Part shown: positions 53,524-62,749 of the stretch, one piece after another
How positions within the stretch are numbered: position 1 is the first letter of the stretch
Layout: each line of letters starts with the position of its first letter
DNA from: Halomontanus rarus
GTDB taxonomy: Archaea; Halobacteriota; Halobacteria; Halobacteriales; Natrialbaceae
Direction: 5' to 3'
Assembly: GCF_017357405.1 (NCBI RefSeq)
Contig: NZ_CP071597.1
Span: forward strand, 434,001-498,000
Length of the DNA stretch: 64,000 nt
Made by a program: the position numbers and the translations under genes
The notes under the pieces: generated by a model
Told to the model about the DNA's origin: nothing
Databases searched by the model: none
What the model saw: only the letters and a program-made list of their open reading frames with translations

Positions 53524-55089
53524 CTAATCGTCCACATCGACCTCGAGACCCAGACGATCGTACTGATTGTCGGGAGCGTCGAGCGTCTCGAGCGCCTCGA
53601 CGAGGAGGTCGCGCATGCGAGTTTTTTGCTCGTCGAAGTCCGCCTCGCCTGCGAGGTTCGTCTCCTGACGCGGATCGTCGTCGGTGTCGTAGAGGCGGAC
53701 GTCCTCGTGCTGGGCGTAGGACTTGCCCGGGAAGCGCCAGACCGGCGACTCGGTGTGGGGAAGGAACGCCCCCGATTCCGCGTCCGTCTTCGGCTCGGTC
53801 GGGACGAACCACGCGTTGGGATTCATCATCGTCGTCGAGTGACAGTCCGTGGGAACGTCCGGATCGCAGGGCCGCATGTAGGTGTAGCGACCGTCCGTGA
53901 CGTTTACCGATGAGCCCCAGTACCCGTAAAGCGCCCAGTCGCGGTGCTCCTCGGCAGCGACTCCGGTATCGCCTTCTAACAGCGGGAGGAGACTCCGACT
54001 GTGAGTGTTCTCCGGGACCGGGGCCTCGAGCGCCTCGAGGATCGTCGCGTAGAGGTCGACTGCGCTCGTGAGGGCGTCGACCCGCTCGCCGGTGTGGGGC
54101 GAGTCGGGGTGCCAGATCAGGAGCGGCGTGTTCGCAAGAATATCGTAGACAGCCATCTCGTTCTTCGCGATCCAGCCGTGTTCGCCCAGCATGAACCCGT
54201 GATCGGACGTGACGATCACCATCGTGTCCTCCCACGCGTCGAGTTCGTCGAGGCGGTCGAGAACCCGGCCGAACCACCGGTCGACCATCGTCACCTTGCC
54301 GGCGAACTGCGAGCGAACGAAGTCGAGTTCCCGCTCCGTGAGTTCGCTCTGTCCCCCATCGATCCGGCCGTAGTAAGGCCAGTTGGGTAGGTCCGGGTCG
54401 CGCGGATCCTCGTCGGTGTACATCGACGCGTACGGTTCGGGGACGTGGAACGGTTCATGAACGTCGAAGCTATCGACGTAGCAAAACCACTGCTCCCAGT
54501 CGTCGTTCTCCTCGAGCCACTCGGCCGTCCGGGAGAAAACTCTCGGCGCGAAGAAGTCTCCCTCGTCGTCCTCGTCGAAATCGTCGACGTTCCGGGCGTA
54601 CTGCGATCGGTTCAGAAAGTGCACGGCGTCTGGGGAATCCGCTCCGAGATCTGTCGTCTGTTCGAGGAGACGCTCGTCGGGTCGACGAGGGGCGGTCTTC
54701 CAGGCGTCGTTCTCGTGCCCGCGGACGAACTCGAACCCGTTGTAGTCCTCGTAGTAGCCGTGAGCGCCGTGCTGGAAGTAGTGGTAGTGGTCGGTGACCA
54801 ACTGGGTGAGGATACCGTTCTCGCGAGCGAGTTGCGGGAGCGTATCGTCGAACGGTTCGATCGGACCCCACGGTCGCCAGAGAAACTCCTGGACGCCCGC
54901 GTGCCACTCCCGGCGAGCCGGCATACACGGCAGGCTCCCCGCGTAGTTTCGCTCGAAGACCGCGGCTCGCTCGGCGAAGCGGTCGAGATTGTCCGTCTCC
55001 ACGTCGTAGTCGACGGCCCACGGAGTCTCGCTGTGTGCCGAGAGGAAGTCCCGCCGCAGGCTATCGATCGAGAGCAGGAGAACGTTCAC
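53524..55089 (-). CDS. sulfatase (arylsulfatase-like, formylglycine type)
   Basis: A 521-residue sulfatase of the alkaline phosphatase superfamily, soluble and without a signal peptide. The start has the metal-binding strand LLLSIDSLRRDF; the catalytic motif is CMPARREW (C-x-P-x-R) near residue 55, where the Cys must be converted to formylglycine; later metal residues are in MVIVTSDHGFMLGEHG. The substrate sulfate ester is unknown. The GTG start at 55089 overlaps the DUF1450 stop by four bases, so both are made from one transcript. Confidence 0.88.
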   Translation of the reverse strand: MNVLLLSIDSLRRDFLSAHSETPWAVDYDVETDNLDRFAERAAVFERNYAGSLPCMPARREWHAGVQEFLWRPWGPIEPFDDTLPQLARENGILTQLVTDHYHYFQHGAHGYYEDYNGFEFVRGHENDAWKTAPRRPDERLLEQTTDLGADSPDAVHFLNRSQYARNVDDFDEDDEGDFFAPRVFSRTAEWLEENDDWEQWFCYVDSFDVHEPFHVPEPYASMYTDEDPRDPDLPNWPYYGRIDGGQSELTERELDFVRSQFAGKVTMVDRWFGRVLDRLDELDAWEDTMVIVTSDHGFMLGEHGWIAKNEMAVYDILANTPLLIWHPDSPHTGERVDALTSAVDLYATILEALEAPVPENTHSRSLLPLLEGDTGVAAEEHRDWALYGYWGSSVNVTDGRYTYMRPCDPDVPTDCHSTTMMNPNAWFVPTEPKTDAESGAFLPHTESPVWRFPGKSYAQHEDVRLYDTDDDPRQETNLAGEADFDEQKTRMRDLLVEALETLDAPDNQYDRLGLEVDVDD

Positions 55090-55328
55090 TGCTCTCCCCC
55101 TGTGATCGATCCATCCCGTTCGCGTTTCTCGAGTGACTCTTCGTGGTTACAGTCCGCGAGTGCGCCCTCGTGACTCTCGACGCGGTGAAAGTCCCCGTCA
55201 ATCACGAGGAACGGCTCGAGATAACAGATCCCGCAGTGTTCGAGACAGGACGCTTCGGTCGCATCCGAGACGGACGTCAGCCGCTGTCGCGCATCGTCAT
55301 CGACGTTGCTCAGACAGTACTCGATCAT
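55086..55328 (-). CDS. DUF1450 family protein (YuzB-like)
   Basis: An 80-residue protein of the DUF1450/YuzB family with a thioredoxin-like look: MIEYCLSNVDDDARQ at the start and CLEHCGICYLEPFLVIDG, giving four conserved Cys near residues 5, 28, 32 and 35. Such Cys sets suggest metal or Fe-S binding. The start at 55328 is preferred because the longer frame lacks likeness; a TATA-like GTTTTATTG lies near -30. Its GTGA overlap with the sulfatase links the two, a pairing I do not know from elsewhere. Confidence 0.75.
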   Translation of the reverse strand: MIEYCLSNVDDDARQRLTSVSDATEASCLEHCGICYLEPFLVIDGDFHRVESHEGALADCNHEESLEKRERDGSITGGEQ

Positions 55329-55514
55329 ACTCGTGGTATCCTTGTATGTGACAATAAAACGCACAGGCCCCGGAACGACCTCGAGTGAGCCGACGACACG
55401 ACCAGCGGATCGAACACCCAATACTCGCAAGTGTAGTCCCCCTCGAAACCGCCGTTCTGGACGGCTTCGCCACCAGTAAAATCGATCATTCGGACGCGAA
55501 GCGGCCGTCGAGAG

Positions 55515-57860
55515 CTACCGAGAGTCCCTAATCGCTCGCCAGATCGTCTCGTCGGTTAGCGGCATGTCCACGTGCCGAACCCCGAGATGCGCCAGCGCGT
55601 CCACGACCGCGTTGACCACCGTCGGCGGCGCCGCGATGGTGCCCGCTTCGCCGATCCCCTTCACGCCCAGCGGGTTCCGCGGGCTCGGCGTCACCGTCTG
55701 CCCAGTCTCGATCTCCGGGAGGTGGGAGGCCCGCGGGACGGCGTAGGAATCGAGCGAGTTCGTCAGGAGCGTCCCGTCGCCGTCGTAGCTCGCCCGCTCG
55801 GAGACCGCCTGTCCGATCCCCTGAGCGACCCCGCCGTGGACCTGCCCCTCGACGATCGTCGGCTCGAGTCGCTCGCCGCAGTCGTCGACCGCGACGTAGC
55901 GCTCGAGTTCCAGCTCGCCGGTCTCGGGGTCGATCGCGACGACGGCGACGTGCGTGCCGAAGGTGTACGCCGTCCCGTCGGGTTCGTAGAACGTCGTCTC
56001 CTCGAGGCCGGGATCCATGTCCTCGGGGACGCCCCAGCCGTAGGCCATCCCGGCGACGTCGGCGAAGGAGACGGTGTCGGCGGTGTCGTCGCCGGAACGA
56101 CTCCCGCCCTCGTCCCCATCGCGCACGCTGAACTCGCCGTTCGCGTACGCGACCTCGTCCGGCTCCACCTCGAGTCGAGCCGCGGCGAACCGGCGGGCTT
56201 TCGCCAGCACCGCCTCGGCGCTCTCGACGACCGCGCTGCCGCCGGTGATGGTGCTCCGACTTCCGAACGTCCCGGTGCCGGTCGGGATGCTGTCGCTGTC
56301 GCCCTCCATCACGTCGATGTCGTCGGTCGGGATTTCGAGGACGTCCGCGACGAGGTGGGCGTAGGTCGTGCCGTGACCCTGCCCGTGGGAGTGAGTCCCC
56401 GCAGAGACCGTGACGCCGCCGTCGCGGTGGACTCGAACGACGCCGCTCTCGAAGCCGCCGCCGGTCGACTCGGTGTAGCAGGCGACGCCGACCCCGCGCA
56501 GCCGACCGTCCTCGCGCTCGCGACCGCGCGCCCGAAGGTCGTCGTAGTCGGCCAGCTCGAGGGCTTCCTCGAGCCCGCGCTCGTAGTCGCCGCTGTCGTA
56601 ACTGGCGCCGACGGGCGTCTCGTAGGGGAACTGGTCGGGTTCGATCACGTTTCGCCGCCGGAGTTCGACGGGGTCGACCCCGAGTTCTCGCGCGGCGACG
56701 TCGACGAGCCGCTCGGTGACGTAGATCGCCTCCGGCCGGCCCGCCCCTCGGTAGGAGTGGACCGGCGCCGTGTTCGTGAAGATCGCGTGGGTCTCACAGT
56801 GGATCGCCGGAATGCGGTATTGACTCGAGAGCAGGCCGCCGTACCAGCCGGGCATCGACGCGCCGCCGTCGAGTCCGTAGCCGCCGACGTTCGCGTGGGT
56901 TTCGACGCGCAAGCCCCGGATGGTGCCGTCGTCGTCGATCGCCAGTTCGGCGGTCGTCCGATGGTCTCGCCCGTGGGCCCCCTCGAGGTAGTTCGCAGAG
57001 CGCGTGGCGGTCCACTTCACCGGACGCTCGAGGTCGCGGGCGCACCAGGCCGCCATCGCCTCGCCGGGGTGGTGGTGGCCCTTGTGGCCGAATCCGCCGC
57101 CGACGCTCGGGGAGATCACCCGAATCTGGCGCTCGGAGAGCCCGAGCGTGTGCGCGAGCTTCCGGCGATGGCCGTGGGGCGACTGGCTCGTCATCGTCAC
57201 GGTAAAGCGGTCCTCGGCGGCGTCGTACTCGGCCAGCGCCGCCCGGGGCTCCAGCGCCGAGGAGATGAGTCGGTTGTTCTCCAGCTCGACGTCGACGACG
57301 TTCTCCGGGTCGGCGAACGCTTCCTCGGTCGCCTCGCGGTCGCCCTGGTCGGTCGTCGCGGCGACGTTGTCGGGTGCGCCGTCGAAGAGCGTCGGCGCGT
57401 CCTCCGCAGTGGCCGCGACCGAATCGACGACCGCCTCGAGCGGGTCGTACTCGACGCTGACTGCGTCGACGGCGTCGCGAGCCCGGTATCGATCCTCTGC
57501 GACGACGGCGGCGATCGGCTGGCCCTGATAGCGAACGCGGTCGCGGGCGAGCACCGGGTGAGCCGGCACCTCGCAGTCGAGCGAGCCGGTCGAGGTCGGG
57601 AGCACGCCGGGGCTCTCGGAGACCGCGATATCGTCCCACGTGTAGACGCCGAGGACGCCCTCGATCCCTGCTGCGGCGGTCGTATCGATCCCCCCGATCT
57701 CCGCGTGGCCGTACTCGCTGCGGACGAACGCGAGGTGGGTGGCGTTCGGGTCGCTCAGGTCGTCGGTGTACTCGGCGCGGCCGGTGAGCAGCGCCTCGTC
57801 TTCGCGACGGGTCGGACCGGCGGTTTCGCCGGCGTCCTCGTCGGCGCGTCGATCTGTCAT
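55515..57860 (-). CDS. molybdenum hydroxylase large subunit (CoxL-like, form II)
   Basis: A 781-residue molybdopterin-binding subunit of the xanthine dehydrogenase/CO dehydrogenase family. The start at 57860 (MTDRRADEDAGETAGPTRREDEALLTG) leads into RRTEYTDDL-like family sequence; the molybdenum site loop is present as HSYRGAGRPEAIYV, and the proton-relay Glu in LGVKGIGEAGTIA is near residue 740. A HSYRGAGR loop lacks the CO-binding Cys of true CO dehydrogenase (AYRCSFR), so this is form II: purine, aldehyde or aromatic hydroxylation is likelier. The ATG overlaps the stop of the short frame at 57857-58036. Confidence 0.88.
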   Translation of the reverse strand: MTDRRADEDAGETAGPTRREDEALLTGRAEYTDDLSDPNATHLAFVRSEYGHAEIGGIDTTAAAGIEGVLGVYTWDDIAVSESPGVLPTSTGSLDCEVPAHPVLARDRVRYQGQPIAAVVAEDRYRARDAVDAVSVEYDPLEAVVDSVAATAEDAPTLFDGAPDNVAATTDQGDREATEEAFADPENVVDVELENNRLISSALEPRAALAEYDAAEDRFTVTMTSQSPHGHRRKLAHTLGLSERQIRVISPSVGGGFGHKGHHHPGEAMAAWCARDLERPVKWTATRSANYLEGAHGRDHRTTAELAIDDDGTIRGLRVETHANVGGYGLDGGASMPGWYGGLLSSQYRIPAIHCETHAIFTNTAPVHSYRGAGRPEAIYVTERLVDVAARELGVDPVELRRRNVIEPDQFPYETPVGASYDSGDYERGLEEALELADYDDLRARGREREDGRLRGVGVACYTESTGGGFESGVVRVHRDGGVTVSAGTHSHGQGHGTTYAHLVADVLEIPTDDIDVMEGDSDSIPTGTGTFGSRSTITGGSAVVESAEAVLAKARRFAAARLEVEPDEVAYANGEFSVRDGDEGGSRSGDDTADTVSFADVAGMAYGWGVPEDMDPGLEETTFYEPDGTAYTFGTHVAVVAIDPETGELELERYVAVDDCGERLEPTIVEGQVHGGVAQGIGQAVSERASYDGDGTLLTNSLDSYAVPRASHLPEIETGQTVTPSPRNPLGVKGIGEAGTIAAPPTVVNAVVDALAHLGVRHVDMPLTDETIWRAIRDSR

Positions 57861-58036
57861 GCTCGCACCTCCATCGCGGGCTCCAGACGAGTCGCGGTCT
57901 CGAGGGCGCCGTCGAGGTCGACGTGACCGCCGTAGAGTTCGATCGCGGAGACCGGCGTGTCCGCCAGCGCGTCGCAGATTTCGTCGATCGAGAACTCGCG
58001 GTACGTGTAACTCTGAACGCCGATATCGTGTGTCAT
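57857..58036 (-). pseudogene. 59-aa frame: truncated sugar-phosphate isomerase/epimerase N-terminus between coxM and coxL
   Basis: A 59-residue frame, ATG at 58036 and TGA at 57857-57859, whose first 45 residues (MTHDIGVQSYTYREFSIDEI, CDALADTPVSAIELYGGHVD) match the start of AP-endonuclease-2/xylose isomerase-like TIM-barrel epimerases. A full member would be about 260 residues; here the rest is missing and the end LDGALETATRLEP differs. It overlaps both neighbours by four bases (ATGA), keeping translational coupling. I call it a decayed gene, though a small functional remnant is possible. Confidence 0.6.
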
Positions 58037-58971
58037 TCGAGATCACCCGCCGTCCCGGTCCCGCCAGCACCGGCGGCTACCCGATCGACCGCCCGCTCGA
58101 GCGCCCGCTCCGCGTACGTCGAGAGGAGGTGGACGCGAAACTCGCCCGAGGCGTGGTCGTCCGATCGCGCATCTGCCGGCTCGATAGTCTCGCCGGCGCG
58201 TTCGGCGGCCGCCTCGATCGTCTTGCTCTCGACGCGTGCGCCGACGAGCGCGTCTTCGACGGCGGCGAGCCGAACGACGCGCTCGAGGACGCCGGTCGCC
58301 GCGACGCGAGCGTCCGTGATCGTCCCGTCGTCGGTCTCGAGGACGGCCGCGACGCCGACCATCGCGTACCCCGAGGCGGGGTGGGTCTTCTTGGCGTAGC
58401 CGCCGGCTTCGACGTGGGGGACGCGAACCTCCGTCACCAGTTCCCGTTCGCGAAGCGCCGGCTCAGATCCGTCGGCCCCGAGGAACGCCGCGGCGTCGAT
58501 CGCTCGCTCGCCGTCGGGACCTCGCACACGAACCGTCGCGTCGGCGGCGAGGGTCGCGGCCGGCAGATCGGCCCCCGGCTCGGCCGCCGTAAGGTTGCCG
58601 CCGATGGTGCCCCGGTTGCGGATCTGCAGATCCGCGAGGACGCTCGTCGCGTCGGTGAGCACCGGTGCGTGCCGCTGGAGGCGGTCGGACTCGAGGATGT
58701 CCGCGTACGTGGTGAGCGCGCCGATCGCCGTTTCGTCGGCGCCGGAGTCGGCACCAGACTCGACGTCGGCACCGCTCCCGATCCCCCGGAGCGCGTCTAT
58801 CTCACCGATATCCACGAGCGCTCTCGGACTCGCTCGTCCGTTCTTCAGGTCCGGAAGCAGACTGTGGCCGCCGGCGAGGATGCGCGGGTCGTCCGCGGCG
58901 TGACGCTCGAGTAACTCGAGCGCGTCGTCGATACTCGAGGCGCGGTGGTAGTCGAACTGGGGCGGGAACAT
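58033..58971 (-). CDS. molybdenum hydroxylase FAD-binding medium subunit (CoxM-like)
   Basis: A 312-residue FAD-binding subunit of the xanthine dehydrogenase/CO dehydrogenase type. The FAD loops are ILAGGHSLLPDLKNG near residue 31 and the later NRGTIGGNLTAAEPGADL; the C-terminal CO_deh_flav_C domain starts near residue 205. It accepts electrons from the iron-sulfur subunit. Its stop overlaps the following short frame by four bases, and the small subunit gene lies just upstream in the transcript, so coxS-coxM-coxL order is intact. Confidence 0.9.
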   Translation of the reverse strand: MFPPQFDYHRASSIDDALELLERHAADDPRILAGGHSLLPDLKNGRASPRALVDIGEIDALRGIGSGADVESGADSGADETAIGALTTYADILESDRLQRHAPVLTDATSVLADLQIRNRGTIGGNLTAAEPGADLPAATLAADATVRVRGPDGERAIDAAAFLGADGSEPALRERELVTEVRVPHVEAGGYAKKTHPASGYAMVGVAAVLETDDGTITDARVAATGVLERVVRLAAVEDALVGARVESKTIEAAAERAGETIEPADARSDDHASGEFRVHLLSTYAERALERAVDRVAAGAGGTGTAGDLE

Positions 58972-58977
58972 CTCGTC

Positions 58978-59529
58978 TCAGTCCTCCCCCGGCGTCGGGT
59001 AGTCGGTTCGAAGGTCGACGTCGTCGCCGGATGCGCTTTCACCCTCACTCTCCGCCGGCGCCAGCGCCGCAGCGGCCGACTCGACGGCGTCGACGACGTT
59101 CTGGTAGCCGGTACACCGACAGATGTTCCCCTTGAGCGCCTTCCGGATTTCCTCGCGAGAGGGGTCGGGATTGGACTCGAGCAAGTGTTTCGTCGTCGTC
59201 ACCATCCCGGGTGTGCAGTAGCCACACTGGAGGCCGTGTTCGGCGCTGAACTGTTCCTGTATGGGGTGGAGTTCGCCGTCCTCGTCGGCGAATCCCTCGA
59301 CCGTCTGCACGGACGCGCCGTCGGTCTGCACGGCAAGCACCGTACAGGACTTGACGGCGTCGCCGTCGAGTTCGACCGTACACGCCCCGCACTTGCTGCT
59401 CTCGCAGCCGACCTTCGGGCCGGTGTAGCCCAGTTCGTCGCGCAGCGCGTGGACGAGCAACGTCCGCGAGTCGACGGTCAGTTCCACCTCCGTCTCGTTT
59501 ACCGTGAGTTCGATGTCGTGTGTTGCCAT
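58978..59529 (-). CDS. molybdenum hydroxylase (2Fe-2S) small subunit (CoxS-like)
   Basis: A 183-residue iron-sulfur subunit with both [2Fe-2S] motifs: GCESSKCGACTVELDG near residue 40-55 and the C-terminal CGYCTPGM with CRCTGYQN. An acidic tail of about 25 residues ends the protein. The start at 59529 (MATHDIELTVNE) is preferred to an ATG 26 codons earlier, which lies in promoter sequence. First gene of the coxS-coxM-coxL run, six bases before coxM; a palindrome (59595) is upstream. Confidence 0.92.
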   Translation of the reverse strand: MATHDIELTVNETEVELTVDSRTLLVHALRDELGYTGPKVGCESSKCGACTVELDGDAVKSCTVLAVQTDGASVQTVEGFADEDGELHPIQEQFSAEHGLQCGYCTPGMVTTTKHLLESNPDPSREEIRKALKGNICRCTGYQNVVDAVESAAAALAPAESEGESASGDDVDLRTDYPTPGED

Positions 59530-59594
59530 AGTTCGTTGATGATTCGGGTCGACCGTCGTCCCCTCGAGCGACGAATTCTCGACCCCGTTCGTCT

Positions 59595-59613
59595 CGTGCT
59601 GGCACACAGCACG
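59595..59613. promoter_or_regulatory. inverted repeat CGTGCTG-CAGCACG upstream of the molybdenum hydroxylase operon
   Basis: A seven-base perfect inverted repeat with a five-base centre (GCACA), 66-84 bases before the small-subunit start at 59529. A weak TATA-like sequence (CTGTAATG) lies just upstream, near 59620, which would put the palindrome over the transcription start. A substrate-responsive regulator site is plausible. Confidence 0.4.
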
Positions 59614-59695
59614 AACCTACATTACAGTTTGGTAGGGGCACGGAACGGCCGGGATCGGAACTCGCGGTGTCGAGTCGAGCCTGCGGTCGGACAGA

Positions 59696-60898
59696 CTACG
59701 AGCGGCCCTCGTCGTCGGTCGCGTCGATCCGCTCGTGGATCGGGCCGTCGCGGGCCGACAGATGGCCCGGGTCGCGACCGTTCGCGACCGCCAGCACCTC
59801 CGCGACGATACTGTGGGCGATGCCGTAGGGCGAGCCGCTACCGAGGTCGAGCCCGATCGGCGTGTAGAGGCGCTCGAGTTCGGACGCCGCGAACTGCCGG
59901 CCCTCCCGCTCGAACGCCGCTCGCATCTCCTCGAATCGCTCGCGTGGCCCCAGCAACCCGACGTACGGTGCGGGCGAGCGGAGGAGCTCGTCGACCGCCA
60001 GCCGGTCGTCCACGAAGTTGTGTGTCATGACGACCGCGTGCGTTCGGTCGTCGAGTTCGAGCGCGTCGCGAAGTCGCGCGGGTGAGGTCGTCACCGTCCG
60101 GTCGGCGTCGGGGAACCGTTCGTCGAGGTCGACGGCACCTCGAAAGCCGACCACCGTGACGCGGAACTCGGCGGCCGCCAACTCGACGACCGGAGCCACG
60201 TCGTGGCCGGTTCCACAGACCACGAGTTCGGGCGGGGCGGCGAGGCCGTCGACGAACACCTCGAGTTGACGGCCGCTCTCGAGGGTTCGCTCGAGTCGCG
60301 TTCCCCGTCCTCGGTCGACGAGGTCCCGTGCGGGCCGTTCGAGCGCATCGGTCGGCCAGTCCGCCGGGTCGCCGTCGAGAACGTCGAACCGCCCGTTTCT
60401 CTCGCCGGCGTCGGGGTAATAGGAGGCACGATCGCCGCGCTCGAGCGGGCCGTCGTCGGCGAGCACGGTGCAAACCGCTACGTCGCGACCCTCGTCGAAC
60501 GCCGTCACCGCGGGTCGAAGGCTCTCCGCGAGCGGTTCTAGCAGAATCTCGAGGCGGCCGTTACAGCCGACGCCGAGCCCCCAGACGCCCGACGCCGACT
60601 CCTCGCCCTCCCGCAGGTCGTAGCTCACGAGTCGCGGTCGCCCCGTCTCGCGGACCGTCGCCGCGGCCGTCCGGAGTTCGTCCTCGAGACAGCCGGCGGT
60701 GATGGCCCCGATCCCCTCGCCGTCGGCGTCGAACAGGAGCTTCGCTCCGGGACGGCGGTAGGCGTTGCCCTCGACGTCGACGAGCGTCGCGAGGACGGCC
60801 GTCGCGCCCTCGTTCTCCTGCCGGGACTCGCCCTCGAGTCGCTCTCGGACGCGCTCGAGCAGTTCGGGTTCCGGCACGGTCCACGTGTTGTCTGTCAT
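59696..60898 (-). CDS. XdhC/CoxI-family molybdenum cofactor maturation protein
   Basis: A 400-residue XdhC protein, which binds and sulfurates or inserts molybdenum cofactor into xanthine dehydrogenase-type enzymes. The N-terminal XdhC/CoxI domain shows RRPGAKLLFDADGEGIGAI and GVGCNGRLEILLEPL; the C-terminal Rossmann domain shows VGFRGAVDLDERFP, YVGLLGPRERFEEMR and PIGLDLGSGSPYGIAHSIVAEV. The start at 60898 (MTDNTWTVPEPELL) is preferred to a longer frame. Same strand as the molybdenum hydroxylase genes, 166 bases before them, so it is their probable chaperone. Confidence 0.9.
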   Translation of the reverse strand: MTDNTWTVPEPELLERVRERLEGESRQENEGATAVLATLVDVEGNAYRRPGAKLLFDADGEGIGAITAGCLEDELRTAAATVRETGRPRLVSYDLREGEESASGVWGLGVGCNGRLEILLEPLAESLRPAVTAFDEGRDVAVCTVLADDGPLERGDRASYYPDAGERNGRFDVLDGDPADWPTDALERPARDLVDRGRGTRLERTLESGRQLEVFVDGLAAPPELVVCGTGHDVAPVVELAAAEFRVTVVGFRGAVDLDERFPDADRTVTTSPARLRDALELDDRTHAVVMTHNFVDDRLAVDELLRSPAPYVGLLGPRERFEEMRAAFEREGRQFAASELERLYTPIGLDLGSGSPYGIAHSIVAEVLAVANGRDPGHLSARDGPIHERIDATDDEGRS

Positions 60899-61180
60899 CT
60901 CTGTTTGTGTGACTTCGGCGACGGTTGGAGCGGATCGACTCGCCGATTGCGGGTCGACGGTCGTCGATCGCAGTACCGTTTCAGACGCGCTTCGCTCGCC
61001 GTCGTTAAGAACGTCCGGGCTCAGGAAGAGCGGGCCCGGTTTCGGATCAGGGGCTGCCAGCATCGGCGAGTGGTCGAAACGAAGCGGTCGAGTCCGACGA
61101 GCCGAAACAGTGCACGAACGTGCCTATCTTCGGATCGAGAAAGGGTAACGTTTACACTACCGTGCGTACCGGTTTCGACT

Positions 61181-62530
61181 ATGCGAGAGATCGTGCTGCT
61201 GATCGGCGGCGGCGGGCGAGAACACGCTATCGCTCGCGCGCTCGCTGACAGCGAGGCCGACCTGTACGCCTGCGCGGGCAACCGCAACCCCGGTATCGCC
61301 GAACTCGCGACCGAGTTCGAGACCCTCGAGACGACCGACCCCGAGGCCGTCGTCGGCTACGCCGAGGACGTCGACGCGACCATCGCCGTCGTCGGCCCCG
61401 AAGCGCCCCTCGCCGAGGGCGTCGTCGACGCCCTCGAGACCGCCGGCGTCTACGCGTTCGGACCGCGCCAGGCCGAGGCCCGTATCGAGACGGACAAGGC
61501 CTTCCAACGGCGGTTCATGACCGAACACGACATTCCGGGCTGTCCGGACTACGAGACCTTCGACGATCCCGAGGCCGCCTGCGAGTACATCGACGAGTAC
61601 GACGGCGACCTCGTGATCAAGCCCGCCGGACTCACGGGCGGCAAGGGCGTCAAGGTCATCGGCGACCAGGTCACGCCCGAGGAGGGCAAGGAGTACATCC
61701 GCGAGTCGGCGTACGACCGGATCGTCCTCGAGGAGCGCCTGATCGGCGAGGAGATCACGGTGCAGGCGGTCGTCGCCAACGGCTCCGTCGAAACCGCACC
61801 GGCCGTCCAGGACCACAAACGCGCCTACGAGGGCGACGAAGGACCCAACACCGGCGGCATGGGATCCTACAGCGACGCGGCCCGAGAACTGCCGTTCATG
61901 ACCGCCGACGACTACGAGGAGGCCGTCTCGATCATCGAGGCCACGGTGGACGCCCTCGAGGGGTACAAGGGGATCCTCTACGGGCAGTTCATGTTGACTG
62001 CGGAGGGACCGAAGGTCGTCGAGTTCAACGCCCGCTTCGGCGACCCCGAGGCGATGAACACCCTGCCGGTCCTCGAGACGGACTTCCTCGACGTCCTCGT
62101 CGCGGCCCGCAACGGCGAGTCCGTGCCGGAACTCGAGTTCGCCGAGCAGGCAACGGTCTGCAAGTACGCCGTCCCGAAGGGGTATCCCACGGACCCCGAG
62201 GCAGGTGCGAAGGTGCGAGTGGACGAGGAGAGCGTGGCGCGCACCGTGGGCGCCACGGAAGACTCGAGCGAGCAGGGCTCGCGAGAGAGCGCCGGGGACG
62301 CACTGCTCTACTACGCCAGCGTGGACGCACGCAAGGACGGCATCTACACGACCACGTCGCGATCGTTCGCCGTCGTCGGGGTCGCCGACTCGATCGCCGA
62401 CGCCGAGGAGATCGCCGAGGACGCGCTGGCCGTCGCGGGCGAGGAGGGCCTGCACATGCGCCACGACATCGGCAAAGCGGACCTCGTCCAGCGGCGGATC
62501 GATCACATGGACGAACTCCGAAGCGACTGA
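61181..62530 (+). CDS. purD: phosphoribosylamine--glycine ligase
   Basis: A 449-residue PurD, the second step of purine synthesis, an ATP-grasp enzyme. The start MREIVLLIGGGGREHAIARAL is canonical; ATP-grasp features include VIKPAGLTGGKGVKVI and GPNTGGMGSYSDA with EFNARFGDPE at the metal site. Residues about 350-372 (VGATEDSSEQGSRESAGD) form a polar insertion not seen in bacterial PurD. A TATA-like CGTTTACA is at about -30 of the ATG at 61181. The nearby XdhC start is divergent and there is no operon partner. Confidence 0.96.
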   Translation: MREIVLLIGGGGREHAIARALADSEADLYACAGNRNPGIAELATEFETLETTDPEAVVGYAEDVDATIAVVGPEAPLAEGVVDALETAGVYAFGPRQAEARIETDKAFQRRFMTEHDIPGCPDYETFDDPEAACEYIDEYDGDLVIKPAGLTGGKGVKVIGDQVTPEEGKEYIRESAYDRIVLEERLIGEEITVQAVVANGSVETAPAVQDHKRAYEGDEGPNTGGMGSYSDAARELPFMTADDYEEAVSIIEATVDALEGYKGILYGQFMLTAEGPKVVEFNARFGDPEAMNTLPVLETDFLDVLVAARNGESVPELEFAEQATVCKYAVPKGYPTDPEAGAKVRVDEESVARTVGATEDSSEQGSRESAGDALLYYASVDARKDGIYTTTSRSFAVVGVADSIADAEEIAEDALAVAGEEGLHMRHDIGKADLVQRRIDHMDELRSD

Positions 62531-62749
62531 ACACGTCGTACTCGTCCGTATCGGCCGGACGGAGGGGTGATTCGAGTTTCGCGGGGGACGGGTAAGCGTT
62601 CCATTACAATGGCTCTCTCCCAGAATAGTGAGTGCAATGCCAGCACCGTACACGCAGGTCGTCTCGACCGCGTCGAACGAGACGATCCGACCGTCCGCGA
62701 GTGTAGGAACCGCTAGACCTTTGCTCGCGGCGAGAGCATCTCTCGAGCA

